Shown here in pieces: positions 37,899 to 47,094 of a stretch of 64,000 bases of DNA (position 1 is the first letter of the stretch; each line of letters begins with the position of its first letter). This DNA comes from JAUIIK01 sp963745675 (GTDB taxonomy: Bacteria > Chloroflexota > Chloroflexia > Thermomicrobiales > CFX8), in the NCBI GenBank assembly GCA_963745675.1, contig CAVUYM010000009.1:434001-498000 (forward strand). The letters are read 5' to 3'. The notes under the pieces were generated by a model. That model had not been told where the DNA came from, ran no database searches, and was given only the letters and a program-made list of their open reading frames with translations. The translations under genes were made by a program, and so were the position numbers.

Positions 37899-39144
37899 AT
37901 GACGCAGTCGGATGATCTTCAATCTCGCGCCAGTTTCATCGCCAATTCTATAGACGAACGTCAGGTTACCCGGATTCTCGCCGACATGGTGAGAATACCG
38001 AGCGTCTTTGATTTGGGCCGCGATGATGGCAATGAGCGTGACATGGCCAACTACATTGCCGCGTTGCTCGATGGATGGGGAATCGAGTATCGACGCTGGG
38101 ATGTCGCGCCACATCGTCCAAATATTGTCGCGGACATCCGCGGTGGAGATGGGCCGATTGTCATACTTGAGGGCCACATGGACGTGGTCACGGCAGGAGA
38201 CGCGAATTTCTGGGCACGCGAGCCCTTTGGCGCTGAGATCGTCGACGGTTGCATGTATGGCCGCGGAACGGCAGACATGAAGAGTGGCCTGTCCGCGATG
38301 CTCTGTGCTGCCCGAGGCGATTCACGCTGCGAATATCGAATTTCCCGGTACAGTTCGCCTCGCGGTTCTCTGTGACGAAGAGGGCATGATGCAGGGCGCC
38401 CGCGCTTTTGTCGCTGAAGGCTATCTGGATGACGCAGCTGCAGCGATCATCTGTGAACCGGAAGGTGGTCGCGTCTGCACAGCGCAAAAAGGCGCTCTGC
38501 GCCTGGCTGTCACCTTCACCGGCAAGATGGCGCATGGTTGTATGCCGGACGAGGGCGCGAATCCACTCTCGGCCCTGGCGGAATCTGTCGTTGCCTTGCG
38601 AGGGCTCGAAGCGGATATCTTGAAACAGGGCGATCCGCATCCACTCCTCGGGAGATTCAGCCTGTCACCGACCGTCGTTTCCGGTGGCATGACCGAGCAA
38701 GCTAACGTCATACCGGCAAGCGCGACGCTGATGCTCGATGTGCGCACCTGTCCGGAGCATGACCACGAAGAGATCGTCACGTCAATCCACGCCGTCGTTG
38801 AATCAGCGACGGCGCGAATCACGGGTGTGACTTGTGAGGTCACGCTGGTAGACGACCGTCCGGCAACCGAGACAGCCGAGACTGACGCCATAGTCGCGGC
38901 GGCGGTTGCGGCACACGAGCGTGTTTTCGGCCAGATCCCGCCTATTGGCGGCGTGCCCGGTTCGACGGATGGAACAATCTTTTGGATGGCGCGCCAGACG
39001 CCGCTCGTAACATGGGGACCGGGAGATACGACGATTCCCCATCAGATCAACGAATTTGTGAGGCTGGATGAAGTCGTTGGATATGCTCGTGCTTATGTTC
39101 ACGCGGTGCTGGGATACTTCGCAAGTCTTGAGGGCAATCGATGA
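37899..39144 (+). CDS. M20-family metallopeptidase/deacylase, one frameshift
   Basis: About 415 residues in the ArgE/DapE/CPG2 family. All dinuclear zinc residues are visible: EGHMDVVTAG (His), GRGTADMKSG (Asp), LAVLCDEEGMMQ (Glu-Glu, general base), ICEPEGG and TTIPHQINEFV (His). The lid dimerisation domain starts near KGALRLAVTF. A slip near 38310 breaks the frame after DMKSGLSAMLCAA. ATG 37899 follows GGGAGGCTAGGAATCCTG. The stop overlaps panE (ATGA). Substrate is not deducible; amino-acid amides or short peptides fit the context. Confidence 0.88.
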
Positions 39145-40097
39145 ACATTTTTGTTCTTGGCGCTGGTGCGATGGGTGGCCTGTTCGGCGCGAAACTACAT
39201 GCCGCGGGGCATGACGTCTGGCTGTATGACATCTGGCAGGAACATGTCCAGCGGATTCAGGAGCACGGGCTCATCGTCGAGGAAGTCGATGGCGAACGAA
39301 ACGTCGTTAACGTTCCAGCAAGCGCGTCTGATCCGTCTTGTCTCGCCGAAGCGGATCTGCTGCTCGTCGAGGTCAAGACATACGACACATTTGACGCCTT
39401 GCGCGCCGTCCGAGAGTGGCTTCCTCCCGCCGCTTTCGTCATGTCATTGCAGAATGGCATAGGTAATCTTGAAGAGATGCGCAGGGCGCTGCCGGATCAT
39501 GAGCGCGTGATACTCGGTACGACTGCCCAGGGCTCGAATGTCGTGCGTGCCGGACATGTGTTGCGTACCGGCGCCGGACCAACCGAAATCGGCGATCCAC
39601 GATCGAACCCGGAACGAGACAAATTGGCGGAGATTGCAGCGGTGTTCAACGACGCCGGTGTGCCGATGACCGTAGCGACCGATGTGATGCCGTCCGTTTG
39701 GGCCAAGCTGGCCGCAAATGCCGCGATTAATCCGCTTACTGCGTTGACGGGCCTACGCAACGGCGACCTTCCAGCAGCGCCCGGTATGCGAGAGATTTAC
39801 GCCGCGATTGTCGGCGAGCTCGTTGAAGTGATGGATGGGCTTGGCATCGGACGGATCAAGGACGATTACGTCGCCTACGCCGAGTTTGTCATGGACGTGA
39901 CGGCGACGAGCTACTCATCTATGTTGCAAGATATTCGCAACCGACGGCGGACCGAAATCGACGCGATCAATGGCGCGGTGGCGAAGTTTGGCGCTAGTGT
40001 CGGGGTCGACACGCCAGTCAACAGAATGATTGCAAGCCTGGTATCCCAGCGTCAGCGGGACTACCTGGAGGAAGGACGCGGAGCATTTGAGCGCTAA
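39141..40097 (+). CDS. panE: 2-dehydropantoate 2-reductase
   Basis: 318 residues, intact. NADPH loop VLGAGAMGGLFGAKL at the N-terminus, VEVKTYDTFDAL, LQNGIGNLE, and the catalytic Lys in VWAKLAANAAINPLTALTG. The end has SSMLQDIRNRRRTEIDAINGAV, typical of KPR. It reduces ketopantoate to pantoate and is followed directly by panB, the previous step, so the pair belongs to CoA synthesis. Coupled by 4 bp to the peptidase gene upstream. Confidence 0.94.
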   Translation: MNIFVLGAGAMGGLFGAKLHAAGHDVWLYDIWQEHVQRIQEHGLIVEEVDGERNVVNVPASASDPSCLAEADLLLVEVKTYDTFDALRAVREWLPPAAFVMSLQNGIGNLEEMRRALPDHERVILGTTAQGSNVVRAGHVLRTGAGPTEIGDPRSNPERDKLAEIAAVFNDAGVPMTVATDVMPSVWAKLAANAAINPLTALTGLRNGDLPAAPGMREIYAAIVGELVEVMDGLGIGRIKDDYVAYAEFVMDVTATSYSSMLQDIRNRRRTEIDAINGAVAKFGASVGVDTPVNRMIASLVSQRQRDYLEEGRGAFER

Positions 40098-40963
40098 CGA
40101 GGGCCACGCCAAGATTACCGCCCCCGATCTGCTTGCTATGAAGGGCGAGCGCAAGATCGTCATGGTCACCGCATACGATTATCCGACCGCACGGTCAGCT
40201 GACGCCGCTGAACTCGAGATGATCCTCGTCGGTGATTCGCTCGGCATGATCGTTCTCGGCTACGAGTCGACCGTGCCGGTGACGATGGCAGATATGATCC
40301 ATCATACAAAGGCTGTTATGCGCGGTGTCGAGCGTGTACACGTCACCTCCGACATGCCCTTCATGTCCTACCAGGTATCAATCCCACAGGCGGTTGAGAA
40401 TGCCGGGCGACTGATGAAGGAAGCAGGCGCGGACTCGATCAAACTCGAAGGCGGGCAGACCGTCGCGAGCCAGATTGCAGCGATTGTCGCGGCTGGCATA
40501 CCCGTCGTGGGACATATTGGCTTAACCCCCCAGTCTGTCAGCGCTCTCGGGGGCCACAAGGTCCAGGGTCGGTCGCTGGACGCGGCGCGGTCGATTATCG
40601 CGGATGCAGAAGCGGTGGAAGATGCGGGAGCTTTTGCGATTGTTCTGGAAGCGATTCCTCGGAAGCTCGCTGAGATCATCACATCGCGACTTTCAATTCC
40701 GACGATTGGCATTGGCGCTGGCCCCTTCTGCGACGGACAAGTGCTGGTAAACGGTGATTTGCTGGGCCTATTCGACAGATTCACTCCACGCTTTGCGAAG
40801 CGGTACGCAGAACTCTCCTCAACGATGCGGGAAGCTTTTGGCGAGTTCGCACGCGAGGTGCGAAATGGGTCGTTTCCCTGAGAACGAGCACGGCTTCGCC
40901 ATACCAAGTGCCGTGTTGCGCCAGCTCGAGGAGGAATATCTCACCGGTAGTGAGACTGCCTGA
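40087..40963 (+). CDS. panB: 3-methyl-2-oxobutanoate hydroxymethyltransferase, C-terminal frameshift
   Basis: TIM-barrel enzyme making ketopantoate. MVTAYDYPTAR, the metal site VGDSLGMIVLG, KLEGGQTV, GHIGLTPQSV and IGIGAGPFCDGQVLV are all PanB. The start is TTG 40087 after GGAGGAAGGA (40067-40076), inside the panE end. The literal frame stops at 40881 (NGSFP), but PanB proteins end with FPxxEH. Removing one G from the GGG near 40867 gives GRFPENEHGFAIP and a stop at 40963, which I take as the true end. About 290 residues. Confidence 0.93.
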
Positions 40964-41017
40964 ATTCTTCGACCAAACCATGTATCATTCCCCGCCTGAA
41001 GCATCAGGAGTGCAATA

Positions 41018-42379
41018 ATGCACGTTGAAGGTGCATTCGTACGCATGAGGTCATCATTTTTTGGAGAAGCCGTGAAAATCCTGCGTTATCTTTTTTTCCT
41101 AGCGATTCTCGGTTCGGCCCTAACTGCTTGTTTGGGCGGCGGCAATGAAGACCCGACACCGGTTCAAGCTTCGTTGCCGGCTGGCACCTCGGTCGTAACG
41201 CACACTCCCACGAGCGAAGCCGGTTCCGAATCGTCGCCGGTGGGGACCGCAGCAGAATCAGGTGATAGCACGGCCGCCCCGTCCGCGACTTCGTCGACAC
41301 CTCAGGCGACGCCGACGCCTCGCACGACACCGACGCCCGAGGTCGATTTCGGCGATACGTCATTCGCGTACGGCTGGAACGTGGCTTTGCGGGGAGACGA
41401 TGAAACAAACGAGCATAACGGCCGGGTGGCGGCGCTGGTGAATGAAAGCGGTTCAGGCTGGGTGCGATTTCAGATGCCATGGTTCCAGATGGAGCCGGCC
41501 AACGGCCAGTGGGATCCTCTGCCATTCGACCGCATGATCGATTCAATGAACGCAGCCGGGCTTAACGTTCTCATCGTTGTGGCGAAGGCGCCGGACTGGG
41601 TGCTCAGTGAGGATCCTGACACCTATATTGGAAACATGGCCGAGTTTGAGCAATTTATGGCCTTCGTCTCCGAGCGTTATCGTGGCAAGGTGCAAGCCTG
41701 GGAGATCTGGAACGAGCAGAATCTGGCCCACGAGTGGGGCGGCCACGTCAACGTCGACGAATACGTCAAGATGCTGGAGGCCGGATCACGCGGGGTTCGG
41801 GCGGGAAATCCTGATGCGCTGGTGGTCTTCGGCGGCTTGACTCCAAACGGCGTCAACGATCCAACCGTTGCAATCGATGACTTCAACTACCTCAACCTGG
41901 CCTATTTGAGCAGCGGCGGCACGCTGGGCCAGTACTTCGACATCCTCGGCGTTCACGCCAACAGCACGCATAATTCACCGGATGAGAATTTCCCCGGACC
42001 ACTTACGAGCGGGAACCAGGGCTGGAACGATCATCCGAGCTTCTTTTTCCGGCGCGTCGAGCAATTGCGACAAGTGATGGTCGATCAGGGTGACGTCGAT
42101 AAGCCTGTCTGGATAACGGAGTTTGGCTGGACGACGGAAAACCAGGCTCCCGGCTACGAATATGGCGCCAACAATTCCGAAGAAGAGGTCGCCCAGTACC
42201 TGACGCGCGCCTATGAGATCGCGGTTGATGAATGGAGCTGGTGTACCGGAGCATTCGTCTGGAATCTCAACTGGTCGACGCTGGTCGACCCGTCTGATGA
42301 GAAGTATCCGTGGTCTGCCGTTAACGGTGACTGGTCGCCGCGTCCGCAATTCGAGGCCGTCAAGAACGTTCCGAAGTAG
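41018..42379 (+). CDS. Lipoprotein glycoside hydrolase (clan GH-A)
   Basis: 453 residues, intact. A signal peptide with lipobox (ILGSALTAC) leads to a Ser/Thr/Pro linker of about 70 residues, so the catalytic domain is surface-tethered. The TIM barrel shows WEIWNEQN with acid/base Glu 233 and WITEFGW with nucleophile Glu 368, the two-glutamate layout of clan GH-A (GH5/GH39-like). ATG 41018 follows AGGAG. Substrate unknown; xylan or other plant or exopolysaccharide beta-linkages fit the nearby esterase-family genes. A hairpin follows the stop. Confidence 0.85.
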   Translation: MHVEGAFVRMRSSFFGEAVKILRYLFFLAILGSALTACLGGGNEDPTPVQASLPAGTSVVTHTPTSEAGSESSPVGTAAESGDSTAAPSATSSTPQATPTPRTTPTPEVDFGDTSFAYGWNVALRGDDETNEHNGRVAALVNESGSGWVRFQMPWFQMEPANGQWDPLPFDRMIDSMNAAGLNVLIVVAKAPDWVLSEDPDTYIGNMAEFEQFMAFVSERYRGKVQAWEIWNEQNLAHEWGGHVNVDEYVKMLEAGSRGVRAGNPDALVVFGGLTPNGVNDPTVAIDDFNYLNLAYLSSGGTLGQYFDILGVHANSTHNSPDENFPGPLTSGNQGWNDHPSFFFRRVEQLRQVMVDQGDVDKPVWITEFGWTTENQAPGYEYGANNSEEEVAQYLTRAYEIAVDEWSWCTGAFVWNLNWSTLVDPSDEKYPWSAVNGDWSPRPQFEAVKNVPK

Positions 42380-42397
42380 CGTGCGTTGCCGGTCTAC

Positions 42398-42431
42398 AAT
42401 GCACTCGGTTCAACTGTGAGCCGAGTGCATT
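42398..42431. terminator. Hairpin after the glycosidase gene
   Basis: AATGCACTCGG (42398-42408) and CCGAGTGCATT (42421-42431) form a perfect 11-bp stem with a 12-nt loop, 19 bp after the glycosidase stop. No T run follows. It likely limits read-through into the SDR gene. Confidence 0.7.
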
Positions 42432-42454
42432 GGCTAGTTCGGGAGAAATAAACG

Positions 42455-43255
42455 ATGGATCTTGGGCTTGCAGGAAAAGTCGCGCTCGTAGCCGCCTCTA
42501 GCAAAGGCCTGGGCAAGGCGACTGCAATGGTCCTTGCTCGTGAGGGCTGCAGCGTGGTGGTGTCGTCGCGGACTGCAGAGACGGTAGCGTCGACGGCCCA
42601 GGAAATCAGAGGGTCAACCGACGCTCGCGTCCTAGAGGTCGTTGCCGACATGAGCGACGCAGATGACATTGCGCGGCTTGTGCGCGAAACCGTCGAGCAC
42701 TTCGGCGGCCTCGATATCGTGATAGCCAACGCTGGCGGCCCACCCCCCGGCGGAATCTACGACTTCGACGATCAGGCCTATCAAGATGCGTTGAACACCA
42801 ACACGCTCGGCACCATCCGGCTGATTCGAGAAGCGCTGCCCCATCTGGAGGCGCGCGGCGGTGGCAGCGTTGTGACAATCACATCTGCTGGAGTGAAGCA
42901 GCCGATCGACAATCTGCTGCTTTCCAACATCGCTCGACCGGGCGTTGTGGGATTCGTGCGCTCGCTTGCAACTGAACTCGGGCCAAAGAACATTCGTGTC
43001 AACAACGTCGGCCCAGGCGCAACCCGAACGGATCGCATTCGACAGACCATGGAGCGCGCCGTTGAAAGGGCTCTAGCGGAGGGCAAGACTCGCGAAGACG
43101 CCGAGCGCGAGATGGCACGCGGTGTGCCACTTGGTCGCATAGGAGAGCCCGAAGAATTCGCCAATGTTGTCGCATTTCTAGCCTCGCCGGCCGCATCGTA
43201 CGTCACCGGCGCGACAGTGGTAGTTGACGGTGGCCGCACTCGTCAGATAATGTGA
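42455..43255 (+). CDS. SDR-family oxidoreductase with Ser/Arg in place of Tyr/Lys
   Basis: 266 residues, intact classical SDR. NAD(P) site AASSKGLGKATA, NAG motif IANAGGPPP, catalytic-position Ser 144 (TITSAG) and C-terminal TGATVVVDGG. The YxxxK motif is replaced by Ser 157-N-I-A-Arg 161 (LLLSNIARPG). A subgroup of FabG-like proteins with LSNxxR is known, so this is an inherited variant and not a lone mutation. Substrate unknown; standard Tyr-based reduction is unlikely. Start ATG 42455 after GGGAG. Confidence 0.85.
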   Translation: MDLGLAGKVALVAASSKGLGKATAMVLAREGCSVVVSSRTAETVASTAQEIRGSTDARVLEVVADMSDADDIARLVRETVEHFGGLDIVIANAGGPPPGGIYDFDDQAYQDALNTNTLGTIRLIREALPHLEARGGGSVVTITSAGVKQPIDNLLLSNIARPGVVGFVRSLATELGPKNIRVNNVGPGATRTDRIRQTMERAVERALAEGKTREDAEREMARGVPLGRIGEPEEFANVVAFLASPAASYVTGATVVVDGGRTRQIM

Positions 43256-43338
43256 TACTTGTAGAGATTTTCAGGTGAAAGCACCTCAGTCGGGCGGTCC
43301 GTTGTCGTGTCGTCGATTCAGCGGGAGCAGAAGAATCC

Positions 43339-43530
43339 ATGAGCCCCGGTATGGCGCATCAGCGCCTCGAAGATTTCGAAGACTTTGAGAAGGATTGGGA
43401 GGTCGAGGAGCAGATTCAACCCATCCGCCGTCGCGACCGACCTACGTCGGAGGCAGATCAACGCCGAGACGGGAAGCGCAAGCGCGATCGCCGTCGAGAA
43501 GCGCCGATCCACAAACGCGAGGAATCCTAA
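43339..43530 (+). CDS. Small highly charged hypothetical protein
   Basis: 63 residues: an acidic, aromatic start (LEDFEDFEKDWEVEEQ) followed by a basic tail (RRDGKRKRDRRREAP). ATG 43339 has GGGAGCAGAAG upstream. No family recognised. The split charge pattern and ribosome site support a real gene, but composition bias leaves doubt. Confidence 0.45.
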   Translation: MSPGMAHQRLEDFEDFEKDWEVEEQIQPIRRRDRPTSEADQRRDGKRKRDRRREAPIHKREES

Positions 43531-43616
43531 GCCGCGACCTTCCCTGAGAACGCTGCTTGATCGACAGGGAGTTCCCTGTTCGGCCCGCTGGAACGAGCTA
43601 TTCGGAGCCGGCTTTG

Positions 43617-44905
43617 GTTGATGTTGCCAGAATAGTTGAAGCTGTTGATGCCCGGCGCGAGTTTGCGATTGATGCGTTAAAGCAGTTGCTGCGAGCTTCG
43701 CAAGAGGGTGAGTCAACGACGCAGGGTACTGTCAGCCAACTTCTTCAGCGCTCTTGGCTGGCACGTACAATCTCCAACGCATTCTCCCGATAAGATCCCG
43801 ACAGCCCACGAATTCGCTCATCCGTCCGAGATAGATCCTCGCGAGCGTATAACGGTCGTGGCACAGCCTCCCGGCGTTTTTCCGTCCGAGGATGTTGAAG
43901 GACTGCTGTTGTGGGCCCATCCGGACGGAATGCCTTTCGACGGCGCGAGCGGCTGGATCGCACGACCCTTTTGCTGGTGTCATCGAGAACGGACGTATGT
44001 ATGGCTGGGGCATCGCTGACGATCTATCGGGCGTGGCGGCACTCCTTGTTGTCGCCGCGATTCTGAACGATCTCGAAGCACCCATGCCCAGAGTTGTGCT
44101 GGCCAGCACACCAAGTAAGGGACACGCGAGCGGCGTCCTGGCCGCGCTTGATATCGTCGAAAATGTCGGTGCAGGAATCTATCTGCATCCCGCGGAGAGC
44201 GGAAACGGGCTCGACGACATCAAGGCGTTGGCTCCAGGGATGTTGCGATTACGTGTGACGACGGCTGGCCGTCTGCCGGACACGCGCGAACCCAATCACA
44301 CACTCTACGCCGAGCAGGCGGTCGATCCAATCGAACCGATGTTCCATCTCATCAGGGCGCTTCGGGATTTCAACACCAAACGAGCGAACCAATCCAGTGG
44401 GGACAGCTCGGGGACGATGATGGTCAGTGCTTTGCGCGCTGGTGACTCTATTTCCAGGATCCCGCGCAGCTGTGAAGCCGTGATTACTTTCTCAATGCCT
44501 GTCGGGGAAGATTTGGAGGCGACGCGTCTATTGGTCAGTAGCGCTATCGAAGATGCATCCAGGGAACACGACTGGCTGGCCGATCATCCAGCCCAGATCG
44601 ACTGGCTTTTCGGTACAACCGGCGTTGAAACTCCGGAAGATCACCCGCTCTATGCTGCCGTATCAAGTGCGGCAGAAGACATTATCGGGCGAACACCGCG
44701 CTACTACGCCGGTCATATCGCTAGCGAGATTCGGCAGCCGATACTCAATTACGGCATCCCGTGCCTGGGGATCGGTCCTCGTTCTGGCTCGCTGGCCCAG
44801 GCCGGAGCGACCACGGACGAATGGTTGGACCTCGATGACTTCTTCAACATGATCGCCGTTTGCGTGCTGGGCGCGTTTCGTTGGTCAACTTCTAAAGGTC
44901 GATAA
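43617..44905 (+). CDS. M20 peptidase-like protein with degenerate active site, frameshifted
   Basis: M20 fold, about 430 residues. LLLWAHPDGMPF stands where GHxDxVP is expected, and YGWGIADDLSG keeps the bridging Asp. The next position, normally DEE, reads ASTPSKGHASG, and the final His region reads ATTDEWLDLD with no His. The dimerisation segment PGMLRLRVTTAGR is normal. Slips occur near 43745 and 43960. The start is uncertain (TTG 43617 or upstream). These losses lie inside clean frame, so they look genuine. It may be inactive or have shifted chemistry. Confidence 0.7.
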
Positions 44906-44961
44906 CTGGCTCCAGGTCGAGTCGGAATTTCGCAAAGTTTCACCTGATCCGGATACGTCAC

Positions 44962-46053
44962 TCAATTCAGAACGGTTAATCGTTCGACTTTTTCAGGATC
45001 CAGTTCGATACCAAGACCGGGGCCTTCCGGCACTCGCAGCAGCAGCCCGTCGGGTACGAGCGGTTCGGTCAGAATGGTGTCGTTCAGGTCGGTGAAGGCT
45101 GAGGGCCAGGTGACGGCTGGCAACGCGGCAGACAGATGGGCGGCCGCAGCTGCGATGACGTCGTAGTAGATGCCCATCGAGATCGCCATACCTGCCGCTT
45201 CGAATATCGTCGCTATCTTCTGGGCGTTCAGCATGCCGCCATGTTTGGCGATCTTAAGGAATCCGGCAGAGGCTGCGCGACGCTTCACGATATCGAGGGC
45301 ATCAGCGGGCCTGCCAATTGCTTCGTCCGCCATGAGAGGCACGGTCAGCATCCGCGCGAGCGCCGCCATATCGTCCAAACTCGCCACCGGCTGATCGATC
45401 ATGACCAGATTGCCGATTTCGATCAAACGCGAGAGCGCCAGGATCGCATCGCCAAAGCTGTAGGCGGCATTGGCGTCTACCTGAAGCGCGGCCCGGTCTC
45501 CGATTGCTTCACGAACGGCCCTGTAGCGCCGGATATCGTCGTCGACGCCCATTCCGACCTTCAGTTTGATGATCGAATAGGGAACCCGCGCGAGGGTCTC
45601 CAGTGCAGCCTCCGCCATAGCTTCCGGCTCCCCGTGAGCTAGCGAGCCCATGACTGGAATGCCGTCGCGGAGTTTGCCGCCGAAGAGCTGGTAGACGGGA
45701 ACCCCCAGCGCCTTCCCCTTGATATCCCAAAGCGCCATCTCCAGAGCTGAATGGGACGCGTCGTAGCCAGGCAGAGTACGTGCTAATAGTGCGGCCAGGC
45801 GTGTGATATCGAATGGATTCTGGCCGACGAGAGCTGGCGCGAGATAGGTTCTGATGTTCGCCAGCATTCCTTCGGCCGTTTCTCCGTAGTAGGGTTGATC
45901 GACGGCTGCCTGGCCGAGCCCGGTGAGTCCGTCATCGGTCTTCATTTGGACCAGAACTGTCGTGGCATCGTTACGCGGCCCATAGGCAGTGGTCAGGGTG
46001 CTAGTGCGCTGGATGGCGATCGCACGAACGTCAACCGCTTGAATTACCGTCAC
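44962..46053 (-). CDS. Mandelate racemase/muconate lactonizing-type enolase-superfamily enzyme
   Basis: 363 residues, intact. The capping domain is followed by the barrel: Lys pair IIKLKVGMG (163, 165), metal ligands Asp 193 (VDANAAY), Asp 220 (MIDQP, where Glu is usual) and Glu 244 (ADEAIG), and the second base Lys in KIAKHGG. The two-Lys layout is that of the MLE subgroup (cycloisomerases, N-succinylamino acid racemases, dipeptide epimerases). GTG 46053 follows GGCAGGAGGTACTC, which decides the start over an ATG 10 codons upstream. With peptidases nearby a dipeptide epimerase or racemase is attractive but unproven. Confidence 0.85.
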   Translation of the reverse strand: MTVIQAVDVRAIAIQRTSTLTTAYGPRNDATTVLVQMKTDDGLTGLGQAAVDQPYYGETAEGMLANIRTYLAPALVGQNPFDITRLAALLARTLPGYDASHSALEMALWDIKGKALGVPVYQLFGGKLRDGIPVMGSLAHGEPEAMAEAALETLARVPYSIIKLKVGMGVDDDIRRYRAVREAIGDRAALQVDANAAYSFGDAILALSRLIEIGNLVMIDQPVASLDDMAALARMLTVPLMADEAIGRPADALDIVKRRAASAGFLKIAKHGGMLNAQKIATIFEAAGMAISMGIYYDVIAAAAAHLSAALPAVTWPSAFTDLNDTILTEPLVPDGLLLRVPEGPGLGIELDPEKVERLTVLN

Positions 46054-46110
46054 GAGTACCTCCTGCCGGTCAACCTTTACCATGTCGTCCGTGGGACAAT
46101 AGCCGCGTAG

Positions 46111-46698
46111 GTGGTGCGCTTCAAGTCGTTGGGGGATCTGGGGACGAGGACCGACTTGCAGTTCGAAAAGACAGACATCCGATTTGCAACGCCGTCAGAC
46201 GCCGATCTGCTGCTTGAGCTCAAACTCGCGCTTGATGACGAGACGACCTTCATGATGTATGAACCGGGCGAACGACAATCGAGTGTTGATGACGTTCGAC
46301 ATGATATTCGGCAACGTGTGGAAAGCCCGAACTCGGCGCTGATCATCGCCGCAGGCAATGGCCTCATTGCGGGATATGTCGAAGCTATCGGGGGTGAATT
46401 CAATCGTACACGGCACCTGGCGATGGTCGTTGCCGGGGTTCGCACTTCATCTGCTGGTCAGGGAATCGGAACTCGATTGTTCGAGGCGCTCGTCGCCTGG
46501 GCCGATAGCGCTCGAATCCTGCGATTGGAACTAACGGTGATGGCGCACAACAAAGCAGCCATTGGGCTGTACGAAAAGTTCGGTTTTGTGAGTGAGGGTG
46601 TGCGGCGCTGTTCTGTCGTTGTCGACGGCGAATGTGTTGATGAGCTTGCGATGGCGCGATTAGCCGGGGATTTTGCGGAGCATGGGCAGAACGGGTAA
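46111..46698 (+). CDS. GNAT-family N-acetyltransferase
   Basis: 195 residues, intact. Acetyl-CoA pyrophosphate loop SSAGQGIGTRLFEAL (Q/RxxGxG/A) and the C-terminal HNKAAIGLYEKFGFVSEGV are the GNAT signatures, closest to the RimI/PhnO-like general group. The start is GTG 46111 or 46114; a TTG inside is possible. It is divergent from the enolase-superfamily gene (58 bp between starts), so they may share a control region. Acceptor unknown. Confidence 0.85.
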   Translation: MVRFKSLGDLGTRTDLQFEKTDIRFATPSDADLLLELKLALDDETTFMMYEPGERQSSVDDVRHDIRQRVESPNSALIIAAGNGLIAGYVEAIGGEFNRTRHLAMVVAGVRTSSAGQGIGTRLFEALVAWADSARILRLELTVMAHNKAAIGLYEKFGFVSEGVRRCSVVVDGECVDELAMARLAGDFAEHGQNG

Positions 46699-46758
46699 GA
46701 TCACCCTGCTACGGGGGGTTCGTTTCGTCCACTGGGTGGACCGGGAAGGTAGTCAGGT

Positions 46759-46965
46759 ATGCGCGGCCCGCTTTTCATATTGATTCCAGTTGCGTCGATA
46801 ATCTGTGCTGGTGTTATCGGCGTCACAATTGGCCTAACCAATTTGCAGATCCGCGATGCGACAGATTCGACGATTGGACCGGTCGTCTTCGCGGGTAGCC
46901 TCACGATTCTCATCATGGCGGTCGCCTCTTACCTTTCGTTCCGGTCTCCAAAGCCCGAAGAGTAG
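46759..46965 (+). CDS. Small two-helix membrane protein
   Basis: 68 residues: two hydrophobic segments (LFILIPVASIICAGVIGVT and IGPVVFAGSLTILIMAVASY) joined by a short polar loop, with a charged tail SPKPEE. A purine-rich GGGAAGG lies upstream of ATG 46759. No family recognised. A strong terminator follows 27 bp after the stop, which supports a real transcription unit. Confidence 0.6.
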   Translation: MRGPLFILIPVASIICAGVIGVTIGLTNLQIRDATDSTIGPVVFAGSLTILIMAVASYLSFRSPKPEE

Positions 46966-46991
46966 CGTTCATCATTTTGAAGTGTTATTCG

Positions 46992-47027
46992 CGAGTCCCG
47001 GCAAACAAACCGGGACTCGTTTGTTGC
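46992..47027 (+). terminator. Rho-independent terminator
   Basis: CGAGTCCCGG (46992-47001) and CCGGGACTCG (47010-47019) make a perfect 10-bp GC-rich stem with an 8-nt loop, followed by TTTGTTGCT. It ends the transcript of the small membrane protein gene. Confidence 0.85.
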
Positions 47028-47094
47028 TATCTGAAATATTGTTGGAGAATTACGACCGGCTAAATATGCGGTGCGTGAGTGAGGTGAAGCGTTT

